Of a stretch of 64,000 bases of DNA, positions 26,156-35,559 are shown piece by piece (the first letter of the stretch is position 1; each line of letters opens with the position of its first letter). The stretch is taken from positions 868,001 through 932,000 of the forward strand of contig VWND01000067.1 in NCBI GenBank assembly GCA_009599575.1, in the 5' to 3' direction. The notes beneath the pieces were generated by a model. It was given only the letters and a program-made list of their open reading frames with translations. It was not told the DNA's origin and did no database searches. Both the position numbers and the translations under genes were made by a program. This DNA is from Blumeriella jaapii (taxonomy: Eukaryota > Ascomycota > Leotiomycetes > Helotiales > Drepanopezizaceae).

Positions 26156-26421
26156 TATAACGATTTAATTAATCGAAGGGTTAGGAAATCAGTCAATTGA
26201 TCGCCGTGTTTATATAATATAAAAAACGAGTCTTTGGTTTTGTAACAAAAATATTTATTTAAAATTAATAATTGCAAAAGGCAGAAGTTGCTAAAAAGAA
26301 AAAGCCTTATATATATAAATAGTTTTTACAATTGATAAAAAGACCCATCAGAAGACCAGGGAGCTTGTAGCTACACGTAGTTGCTGGGGTGACACGAGGG
26401 GCAAAAGAATGAGTCGTCACA
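26156..26421 (-). repeat. G2-c 5' LTR (minus)
   Basis: Starts TATAACGATTT (mutated inner end) and ends GAGTCGTCACA (clean outer end), followed by GGAAG. The outer 80 bp are unmutated, including GGGGTGACACGAGGGGC. Confidence 0.95.
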
Positions 26422-26426
26422 GGAAG

Positions 26427-26606
26427 GTCGAAAACAAACGCATATCGAGTTATACGTAATCGCTAACGTTAAAATCGATCGCGCGGCGAGATTTATTCGC
26501 ATTTTTTTTTATTTTATCGTAAGCTTATTGAAAGTGCGATTTGGCGAAGTTTTAAGCGTCGTAATGGCGGCGAGCGTACGCACGAGTTTCGTTTGCGTTT
26601 AATTTA
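26427..26606 (-). pseudogene. G2-d integrase, piece 2
   Basis: Continues the G2-d pol relic across the G2-c insertion; matches 20795-20981 of G2-c (AACGCATATCG, GGCGGCGAGCGTACGCACGA). Encodes the region after the integrase core. Ends at the TA target of T2. Confidence 0.85.
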
Positions 26607-27968
26607 ATAATGGGCTGCCTTCCCACATTTATCCTGCGGGCACTCGGATAATATGGGGGAAAGCAAATGTTCCACTGCATTTAAATGTTCTATCTCAGTT
26701 CATGATTTTTTACGATCGCATTTTATATTAAAATATTACCAACGCCAAATAATTAATTATATTAGATTAAAATATAATAAAAGCAAGCAGTTATTTTCAG
26801 ATTTTAAATTATAAAATTAAATTTTATTAATGAAAACTAATTTAAACAAATGTTTTGTACGTATTTTCAATTTTTTTTTCGCTTTTTCGCTTTTAAAAAG
26901 CTTATTTACATTTGTTTGCAATTAAAATGTTTTGTATTATAATTCAGATAAACCTTTTTAATCGGTTATAAAATATTCGATAATTATAAAAGCTTTATTA
27001 AGCTCGCGTTTTATTATATATTAAGATTTTCGGCAAAAAAAATGCAATTTATTATTTTTAATACGATTTTTTTTTGTTTTACAGTTTTATTGCTTTTACA
27101 ACGTAAAATCCAAGGCTCGTAAGCAGCTTTTTTTACTTATTATACGCTTAAGCAGAAGCTTTTCGTAAAACTAACGGTTTTCTTTTACCTTTTGCGTTTT
27201 GTTTTTTACCTTCCGAATATAAATATTATACCGATATTTAAAAGCTGAAAAGCATATGTAAAATAGCTAGAAAGCAAAAAAAATTATATAAGCTTTATTT
27301 AGTTTTAATAAAAGTATATTGTATTTATACGATTCGTAGCCGTTTAATTAATATAATTTCTGATTGGAAATGCGTACAAAAACGATTTAAATTATTTTCA
27401 TTTAATCAAAAATAAATATTCCGACGTAAAATCTTATATAATTTCTATAAATTCTATTCGAATGCAAGCTGAATTTACTTTTCTTCAGTTTATTATAATT
27501 AAATAACTAGCGTTGAAAGTTTTTTAATTTAAAATGCGATTATAAAAAATAATAAATTAAAACAAAACATTACGTTTTAAAACTTTTAATTAATAAAAAT
27601 AAAACTTTTAATTTATAATTTAATAATAGCTTTTTGTTTTTATTATTTATTAATTTATTACAATTAAATATCTGGCGTTGATAGTGTTTTAATACAAAAT
27701 GCGATAATAAAAAATTAAAAATTCAACGAAAATATATAATTTAGTAACTTTTAATTAATAAAAATGCAATTTTTAATTTAAAATCTAAAAATAGCTTTCT
27801 GCTTTTATTACCTTTCAATTTGGCGTAATTAAATAATAATATTTTAATATAAAATGCGATCGTAAAAAATCATGAATTGAGATGGGACACTTGGATGCAG
27901 TGGAACATTTGCTTTCCCCCATATTATCCGAGTGCCCGCAGGATAAATATGGGAAGGCAGCCTACTAT
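26607..27968 (-). mobile_element. T2: complete 1362-bp TIR element
   Basis: Flanked by TA (26605-26606 and 27969-27970); removing the element and one TA restores the sequence found at about 20970-20990 in G2-c. Terminal inverted repeats of about 140 bp (26607-26750 and 27828-27968) begin ATA(G/A)T(G/A)GGCTGCCTTCCCA. Four subterminal copies of a unit with AAAATGCGAT lie inside. No transposase ORF. TA duplications and long TIRs suggest a non-autonomous member of the Tc1/mariner group, but the termini match none I know. Outer 100 bp are G+C-richer and little mutated; the core is A+T. Confidence 0.9.
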
Positions 27969-27970
27969 TA

Positions 27971-28716
27971 TATAAAAAGTTGAAAAAAAAAGAAATATCG
28001 AGCTTTCAGTTTTAATCGGTATGGAAAATATAATGTACAATTTCAAAAGGTGAAAGGCTATTTAAATTTTCGTAAAAAAAGATTATTTAAGCGAAATTTA
28101 TTATTAAAAAAATTCGTTTTAATCGTTTTAATAAAAGTTTACGAAGGGTCGAAAGCGTTTTTGCAAATGTTGGTTGTAAATTTCGGTCTGACCGTCGGTT
28201 TCGGAATAAGCGGCTATCGAAAGCTTTAATTGTATATCGAGAATTTTGTTTAGTTTAAATCAGAAAATAAATTAATACTAAAGGCTACGATCGTTAATAA
28301 TACTTTTTAAAAGGCCAAAATACTTATATACGTGAAATATATATAATTTGGCGAGGTTTCGAACATCGATATTTTTATAGCAAAAAATCGAAATGGCTTG
28401 CTTGGAAAAGCGATTTATTATTACGAATACGTTATCGTAATCGCATTTGTTTTTGTTAAAATTGCAAAAATCTATTATAACATGCTTTTAAAAATGGTTA
28501 AAAACAGAAAAAAGCTGAAAAAGGCCGGAACGCTTATTTTTTAAACAAAATATTTTCGATAAACGTAGCAGTTGCGATAATATTATTCTACGAAAGTTGT
28601 TATACTTCGATAATAATATTAGTCCGAAAACAATTGCGTAATTTTGCAAACGCTGAAATAAACGGTGGAAATTTGGTTGTGTATTTCTTATATAAAGGCC
28701 AAACGTAGGTAATCGA
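27971..28716 (-). pseudogene. G2-d integrase core, piece 3
   Basis: Minus-strand integrase core relic between T2 and X; matches 20982-21722 of G2-c. Catalytic region words include a mutated SDRG near 28285 and KQFRPF-like text. Ends at the ATCGA target of X. Confidence 0.85.
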
Positions 28717-28935
28717 TGTGACAGCTGGCTTAAGGGTGATCATGGTGAATGATGTGGGCCGAAAGATACGCGTGTACGTTGAATACTAAGGTGAAAAGCT
28801 CTAAGGTAAACGGGAGCTCTGAACTATTAAATACAGGTTGATGGGAGTCCGTGCGCAAATCTTAATCCCACCACTGGCAATTACTACTAGCAATTACCAT
28901 TGGCAATTTACCACCGGCCGGCCAGGATCGTAACA
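28717..28935 (-). repeat. X LTR, left (3' LTR)
   Basis: Starts TGTGACAGCTGGC, ends GGATCGTAACA. Compared with the right copy it is mutated only in its inner half (TTGATGGGAGTCC against TTGGTGGGGGTCC). Confidence 0.95.
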
Positions 28936-29016
28936 CTACCCTCCCCTTTTGAAGAACTGGTCCCCAGATCTGAAGCCGTAGAACCCAACCCGTATTTTCC
29001 TTTATTTCAACCCATT

Positions 29017-29281
29017 AGGCAGACGTAGGTTGCCAGCCATTTTATCGCATAGGCAGGAGTAGGTTGCCAGCCGTTTTGTCGCAAAGGCAAAGGTAGGCTG
29101 CCAGCCGTTTTGTCGCAAAGGCAGAGGTAGGCTGCCAGCCGTTTTATTGCATAAGCAGAGGTAGGTTGCCTGCCATTTTATCGTATAGGCAAGGGTAGGT
29201 TGCCAGCCGTTTTGTCGCATAAGCAGAGGTAGGTTGCCAGCCGTTTTAATCGTATAAGCAGAAGTAAGTTGCTAGCTATTA
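29017..29281. repeat. Tandem repeat in X, 34-bp unit, about 8 copies
   Basis: Units start at 29017, 29051, 29085, 29119, 29153, 29187, 29221 and 29256 (the last partial). Each reads like AGGCAGAGGTAGGTTGCC followed by AGCCGTTTTGTCGCAT with a few changes. The length 34 is not a multiple of three, so repeated peptides read here are not evidence for a protein. A second, looser duplication (GCAAGCTCTGGTAGATCGAC) occurs at about 29293-29336 and 29376-29419. Confidence 0.9.
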
Positions 29282-29645
29282 TTTGCAATCAGGTGCAAGC
29301 TTTGGTAGATCGACAGGCTTAGCGAAAAGGTCGAATTATTATATGCAGTTAAATGCAAGCTCTGGTAGCAGTTAAGATGCAAGCTCTGGTAGATCGACAG
29401 GCTCAGCGAAAAAGTCGAATCGTTGAAAGAAAAAGGGTTTCGAATTGCAGAGGCAGGTCGAAATAAGGGACGGGCTCCAGCTTTTTCTGAAAATAAGATC
29501 AATGGAAGGGAATATTGATCGAGGCACCGACGAATGCATCGTCGGTACGGGTGGCGCAAAAAGTACGAATTGCAAAGGCAGATCGAATCTTTAACCGTAG
29601 ATACAAAGCTTCTCAGCGAAGTGTGTGTGTTTGACCTTAGTATTA

Positions 29646-29864
29646 TGTGACAGCTGGCTTAAGGGTGATCATAGTGAATAATATGGGCCGAAAGATACGC
29701 GTGTACGTTGAATACTAAGATGAAAAGCTCTAAGGTAAACGGGAGCTCTGAACTATTAAATACAGGTTGGTGGGGGTCCGTGCGCAAATCTTAATCCCAC
29801 CACTGGCAATTACTACTAGCAATTACCATTGGCAATTTACCACCGGCCGGCCAGGATCGTAACA
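29646..29864 (-). repeat. X LTR, right (5' LTR)
   Basis: Same ends as the left LTR; followed by ATCGA. Its inner half carries the four G-to-A changes (CATAGTGAATAATATGGG) relative to the left copy. Confidence 0.95.
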
Positions 29865-29869
29865 ATCGA

Positions 29870-31447
29870 CGTCTCAAATTATTAAACGATCGTAATATAA
29901 TAGCAGATCGCGTTTAAATATATACGGAAACGAAATGTTATTATCGTCGTTTTTTTTCGTAGCGTTTCGTACAGCTTTTTTTCGAAAAGCTATTAAACTG
30001 CTAGCTATGCGATTAGCGTAGAAAATTTGATTAACGATACGAAATGCGAAAAAAAAATGAATTATTTTAACGATAAAAACAGCTGTTTCGAAGATCGTAG
30101 AAAATCGAAGTTTTTTAATTAAAAAACGATTTTTAATTTAATCGGTTCGGAAAAGGATTTGCAGGCGCTGGGTGCGTTTAAAAAAGTTTTGGCGGTCGAA
30201 TTCGTTCGTACGACGTATTAATGCGTTAGCTAAAAAATTGTAATCGGCGAAAAGCTCGGCCCAGCGTGCTTATCGAGCGTTTAAGGATTTAAAGTTCATA
30301 AAATATTTTAAAGTTTTATAATTAATAATAATTTTAATTTGATAAAGTAAATTAGCTAGTTTAATACGAAAATTACTTAGAAATTTTACGATTGCGAATA
30401 TTTTTTTATCGTGTACGACGTAGTTTAGCTTTACGAAAGTTATGGTTTTGCTAAAATAAGCGATTAAAAGCCAATCGTTATTATGGAATTACGAAAGCAT
30501 AAAAGTTATTACGCCGTTTAAAACGTTAGTTTTTAATATGCAAAAAAGGTTTTGTTTATAATATTGTAAAACTGGTGCAATAATAAGGGTTAGTATAAAA
30601 AAGTCGAAATTTTTTTGATATTTAAAAATAAAATTGTAAAAAACGATAGCCTTAGTTAAATAAACTAAAAGCTTTGCAATCATACCGTAGTTTCGAATAA
30701 AACGTCGGTAAAAATTACAAACCAAAAAAGCTTTATATAATTTTTACAATAATAAAAGATTTGTAATAAGCGATTACGAAGATTTTTTTTGGATTTATTT
30801 TTAAGCTTTTAATCGAGATAATAAAATCTAAATAACGGGTCCGAATAACGTTGAATTTAGATTTTCGAATATCGGCCTATAATTCAGAGTCAGCGAGCCT
30901 TTGGAATATTTTACGAACGTATATAGCGTGTTTTAATAAATCGGACGAATAAATAAAAATATTATTTAAATAAACAATGTAAAAATCATTTAAATAATCG
31001 AAAAAAAAGTCGTTTATATAGCGTTAATAAATTGCGGGTTTATTAATAAAACCAAAAAATAGCATTTTACATTTATAAACGTCGTAACGCGTACGAAACG
31101 TCGTTAGTTTTTTATTAGCGAAATTTATTCGAATTTTATAAAAAGCTTAACAAATATCGAGCTTCGTAAAAATTCGCGTTTTCGAAAAACGAGCAAAGGT
31201 TTTATCGATAAAAAAAAAAGAAATAGCGATTTTTACGAATAACGTTGTTAAAAGCTCGATAATCGATATAAAAACGCAGTAAACCGTCGGGTTTTTTAAC
31301 GAAAAGCATTAAATCAGCGAAAAAAGCGAAAAAAGATTCGATAAAACTTTTATTAAAGTTATTTTGCAAATAAGTTTTGATAATTTCGAGTTTCGGAATT
31401 AATATTTTATATAAAAAAGTGTATTTCATCTTTTTTTTTATTTATAA
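29870..31447 (-). pseudogene. G2-d RT and RNase H, piece 4
   Basis: Minus-strand relic matching 21723-23326 of G2-c. RNase H near 30489-30560 reads ILKTNVLNGVITFMLS; before it NFYRRFIRNYG (about 30690), the conserved Gypsy block after the RT palm. The RT N-terminal half is at 31202-31429 (PKLEIIKTYLQNNFNKSFIE). Ends at the TATAA target of Copia C; the rest of RT is at 58288. Confidence 0.85.
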
Positions 31448-31749
31448 TATTGCGCTATATTTACATTCCTTTATTTTCTTTCATTTCTTTTGTTCCAGAT
31501 TCATTCTTCCTGTACGCTTTTAATAGTTAAATGTTCCTGGAGCTCGGAAAGGCTCGTAGTCACGTAATAACGAGCCTTCTCGGGGACTAGTTTTTCCGAG
31601 CGATTGACTAAGCGAGCCCGAATCTTTCGTTTTTTGCGAAAAGCTCGCTAATCAGATTAAAAATAATATAAAAAACATCTTACTGCATATAATTTATCCG
31701 TTCCAGCCTCCGGTAAAAGTTTCTACCGACTATTCAGCTATGCACGACA
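31448..31749 (+). repeat. C 5' LTR
   Basis: Starts TATTGCGCTATATTTAC, ends ATGCACGACA. The outer part (GGAGCTCGGAAAGGCTCGTAG, shared with the 3' copy) is clean; the inner third is A+T-mutated. Confidence 0.93.
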
Positions 31750-33060
31750 GTTATAAGTCCCGGAGCCAATTAATAAGCTTTTTTCTGTAATATATACGCT
31801 AGAAGACTTATTGGAAGCCTTTATCGGTTAATTTATTCGAATTATCAAAAGAATTCGTAAAAGGTTATATTTTACAAAGTTTTTTTTATTTGGCAAAAGG
31901 CTACGAATCGATAAAAAGCTATTAAAAGTGCGAAAAGCATCAATTCTTCGATCTTTTTAATTTACAAATCTTATTTTTATTTTTTTATTTTTTTTAATTC
32001 AATTAATCGACTTTTCACAACGAAAACAATATATCGGCTTTTACGAAAAAAAAGCTTTTTCTTTACGATCCAAAATCGTAGATCTTTTGATTAAAAGCGT
32101 ACAAATTTCACCGATTAAGGATTTTTTCCTTCGAATACACCGATCCTGACTTTTTATTTCGCTTTTTTATTAATAAACGATTATAAAAACAATTTTTATA
32201 TTAGTTTATCGATTAAAAAAATAAAAAGCGCTAAGTAAACTACGATAAAAAGTGCGCCGAATACAACGGCATAACCGAGGTAAAAAGGGCCGCCGTTACG
32301 ATTAATAACTTTTCCGACAAGCCTCGATTAGCTAATTTAATTTTCGACGATTTAAAAAATAAAATCGATCATTTTTTCAAAAATCATTTAAAAAAGCTTA
32401 AAAAAATGGCAAAAGTACGTTATTGCCTATCAGAAGTTGCTCGACTAGATTTTTTCAATTGTAAAAACCAGTTTGATAAATTTTGCAATTGCTTAATCGG
32501 AAATTAACGTTATTAATAATAATAAAACGTACGCTATTTTTTATATTAATTTACAAAAAGATTTTTTGATAAATAAAAATATGCGTAAAATTAAAGATTT
32601 ATATTATAAAAGAAAGCAAAGGTTATTTTAAGCATTCGTTCGTATTTTAAAAAAGAATATTACTTCTGCATACTTTTCCGTGGTTAGCTTCGTTAAATTT
32701 GATTACAGAAATACTTTTCGTAAAGCGTATAGCGGAAGTGTAAATATAACCGAATAAATAAAAAAATAGCAGACCGTTTATAAAGCAGCTGTCGAATATA
32801 AAATTTCTGATATAAATGGCCGCTACGCTGCCACCGATTTTCTCGACGCAATCGCCGTATATATTAATTTATAATAAGCGAACGGCAAAAAAGCTGAGTA
32901 TTTGAAAAACGAATTTGCCGGCTTTTTTATAAAAAAAACTTTAATCGAACTGAGCTTTATAATCTTTTTTTTTAAAAACAACCGAAAATTCGATAATTCA
33001 GGCCGAAAAATCGGAGTTTTCGCCATTTTCCTTTTCGATTCTGAAAACAACGATATTTCG

Positions 33061-33106
<46 letters not shown>

Positions 33107-33400
33107 AAAAAGATATAATTGCTTATGCGACACTTTTAAAAAGCGCTATTTTTATTTCTTAACCGATTATAAAAAGCTTTTGTACGCAATAAATAATCGT
33201 CGTAAAAAAAAGATTTTTTTTAATTTTTCAAATAAGCAAAAGATCGCTGAAATACGAAAACAGCTGTTTTTCAATTATAAAAAGGTTTTAAAAGCTTTAA
33301 ATAAAAAAAATATTCAAATAATCGCAATTAACAAAATCTTTGAAATTTTAATAACTAAGCCAAAACAAATTTCAAAATTAATTTTTAAAAACGATTAAAA
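31750..33400 (+). pseudogene. C leader and gag relic
   Basis: Recognised mostly by position between LTR and protease and by its minus-strand twin at about 15600-16558. Stop-free stretches at 32902-33162 and 33180-33398 are Lys/Phe-rich, partly because RIP turns Glu to Lys and Ser to Phe. A 38-A homopolymer at 33067-33104 codes for Lys in this frame and is not a poly(A) tail. No zinc knuckle could be read with confidence. Confidence 0.5.
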
Positions 33401-33926
33401 AAAGTTTTTTATCGCAACTTTTTATTTTTTTTGCTTTGATGCGATTAAAAAGCATTTCGGAATCAACGTTTTGGCTTTAAAACTTGGTTAATATTATTTT
33501 TTAAACAAAAATATCTTTTTTAATAATTGCTCTGAAACTTATTTAATAAACGACAAAAACCTTTTTATCGAAAGATTTTATAAAAAAATTAATAACCTTA
33601 TTAATAGCGTTTATACAGGCATATAAAATTTTTCAATCGTCGAAAAAAAAAGTCGTCTGATAAAAAAAGCTTTTCGCAAAAAAAATAAAAAGCTTTGAAA
33701 TATAGTTTTTAATAACGTGGCGTTCGTTTTAGATTTTATTATTAATATTATTTCCGCTAGTCTTTTAATTAAAAAAGATTATTAACTTTAAAGATTAAAT
33801 AATACTTTTCGTTTTAAAAGTTTTAAAAATTTTATTTTGAAACGTTAATATTAAACGATCGCCGATTTTTATATATTTAAATATATCAAAATTAATTGCT
33901 TTTTTTATTCGTATTTTCCACGTAAC
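33401..33926 (+). pseudogene. C protease / pre-integrase relic
   Basis: The block at about 33570-33790 reads NLFIERFYKKI and, further on, NVAFVLDFIINIISASLL, the conserved Copia protease-to-GAG-pre-integrase segment (VAYVP..NI.S.S.L type). It is broken off at 33926 by G3; integrase resumes at 52548. Confidence 0.75.
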
Positions 33927-34340
33927 TGTAAGGATTGAAAGGCAGGAAAACACTAGTTCAGACAATAGAGCTCAGATAAGATTGGGTTAATAGTCAGACT
34001 GATTTCTACCTTCTACATTTCTAGTAGAAGACGTGTATAAATACAAAAGGAGGGGTGAAGCCCTCGAGAAAAGTATTTCCCAAAAAACCAGGCGAATCCC
34101 ATTTAATATTATTTTTCAGCCCTTATCCCGACCTTTTTTTAATCTTTTTTAATATAATTTTAATAACTGGTTTTTTAGCAATCATTTTTATAAAATGTTT
34201 TATTTAAATATTATTTCCAGCTTTTATAATATTATCCGGCCTTTACGACCTATCCGCAGAAAATATTATTCGAAAATTAATAAAAAATAAAAAGTCTTGG
34301 CGAATCATCTGATTTATATACGTAATATTAATTTCTGATA
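33927..34340 (-). repeat. G3 3' LTR
   Basis: Outer 200 bp almost free of RIP (CAGGAAAACACTAGTTCAGA, GGAGGGGTGAAGCCCTCGAG); the inner 150 bp heavily converted. The opposite LTR shows the reverse pattern. Confidence 0.95.
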
Positions 34341-34796
34341 TTATTTTTTTTTTTTAAACTTTTGATTCTCAAAAGCGATTGATTTTTTTATGCGTATGTT
34401 TTCGTATATAACGTGCGTTACGCTTTCGAAATAACGTACGGTTTTTTTCGCTTTCGGTCGTAAATTATAATTGTTTTTTCCGCTTTTAATCGTAAATTAT
34501 AGCTGTTCTGCTATTTTGTTTTTTTTATTTTCGGTAACGCTCGTATTTTCGTTTGAAAAAACTTTTTTTTTTAAAATAACCGCCATTTTTTTGCTTAACT
34601 TTTTTTTTTTTTTTTTTTTATTTTTATTTTTTCGTTAGCTTTTTTTTATTTTAATCAATTGTTTTTCGCCGCGTTCGCCGCGAACTTTTAAAATGCTTTT
34701 GACTTTTATTTGCTTTCGGTGTGTCCGCTTGATTTTACGCGAAAATATTACAGCGGCCTTTTTGCTTTTTTGCGTTTTCGAGTTTTTTAGCGTAAA

Positions 34797-35495
34797 ATGC
34801 AACCGCTGTAAAGCTTCGCATATTTAATACTTTCCTATAAATCTTTTAAACTTTTATTCGAATTCGTTTCTAATTAGCTACAAATTTTTACCGCACGCGC
34901 TATCGAAGCGCAAACTTTTTTCGCGGGTTTTAACGATTTTATAAATCGTTTCGATACTACTACCGCCGCTGCCGTCTTTTTTTTTTTTGCTGCCAAAGCC
35001 AAAGCTTTTGCTAAAACTTTTATCGATCTTATTATCTACGACGCTTATATAAATCGTTTAAAAAGAAATAACGCTTCGGCTTTTATAATAATCGAAAATC
35101 GTACGAATCGCGCCGCGGCTCGGATTATCGCTGCCGCTATTATTACTGCGCCCGTTTTTGCCGGTTTGGCGGCTGCTGCTGTTTTAAAAGCTTTGGCTGC
35201 GCCGGCCCTTTTATTTAACGACGCTAATATAAAACGTATTTTCCGACGTTTCGAAAACGTCGCTCGGATTTATTCTGATTAATTAAATCAAATTCTGAAT
35301 TTTTACGAAAATATCGTAATTATAATTTAAAATTCGACTACGGCTATTATAAAAACTTTAATTAAAATAAATCGAATACTTTGCGAATTCGTTTAATATT
35401 AATTTTTTTTAGCCTGCCGCTGCTTTTGAATTTAAAAAAAATAGCGATAAAAAAAAAAAAAAAAATAACGATAATAAAAATAAATTAGCTTAACG
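34797..35495 (+). pseudogene. Antisense ORF in G3, Ala-rich, unknown
   Basis: Plus-strand ORF opposite to G3 pol. ATG at 34797 reads MQPL, and the frame stays open to about 35280 except for TAA at 34809 and TAG at 34875, both RIP forms of Gln codons. It goes on past two or three similar stops and a one-base slip in a T run (about 35405) to a Lys/Asn-rich tail that was probably Glu/Asp-rich before G-to-A mutation, about 230 codons in all. Words: ARAIEAQTFFAGF, DLIIYDAYINRL, ARIIAAAIITAPV, GLAAAAVLKALAAPALL. The Ala-rich part (35120-35215) could be a membrane or coiled helix. Not recognised; the opposite strand here has no convincing frame. Confidence 0.5.
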
Positions 35496-35559
35496 GCGGT
35501 TTTAAAGTTTTCTAAATATTTTTATTTTTTTTTTTTTGCTTTTACGACGCGCATTCGTT

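Larger units (their letters stand above)
20018..26421 (-). mobile_element. G2-c: complete Gypsy inserted in G2-d
   Basis: A 6404-bp copy with two 266-bp LTRs and GGAAG duplications at 20013-20017 and 26422-26426. The unbroken site reads CTTCC at 12304-12308 in G2-a. The family has inserted into itself, in the same orientation, within the chromodomain-proximal part of integrase. It is the best-preserved G2 copy (longest open stretch 173 codons at 23244-23765) and gives the empty sites for T2 (TA near 20980), X (ATCGA at 21718-21722) and Copia (TATAA at 23322-23326). Confidence 0.95.
28717..29864 (-). mobile_element. X: young non-coding LTR element (TRIM)
   Basis: A 1148-bp element with two 219-bp LTRs (28717-28935, 29646-29864), TG...CA ends and a 5-bp duplication ATCGA (28712-28716 and 29865-29869); the empty site is at 21718-21722. 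The 710-bp interior has no gag or pol. On the minus strand a purine tract (AAAAGGGGAGGGTAG, reverse of 28936-28950) abuts the left LTR, which fixes the orientation. The LTRs differ at only about six sites, all G/A. It is much richer in G+C than its host element, so it arrived late and was barely touched by RIP. It needs proteins from another element to move. Confidence 0.92.

Noticed and set aside
26607..27968. T2 as piggyBac (TTAA) or Helitron
   Set aside because: Comparison with the empty site near 20980 gives a TA duplication only, and long inverted ends exclude a Helitron.
29002..29220. A repetitive 72-codon minus-strand frame with RQNGW-like peptides in X
   Set aside because: It is produced by a 34-bp tandem repeat; the frame rotates between units, and no start context or similar protein supports it.
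29017..29281. CRISPR-like regular array
   Set aside because: Units are contiguous with no unique spacers, and the surroundings are fungal retrotransposons.
33067..33104. 38-A run as the poly(A) tail of a LINE insertion
   Set aside because: It lies inside the Copia gag, and the sister copy has a T run at the same place (about 15760-15777). No flanking duplication or LINE sequence is seen; it is an expanded homopolymer.
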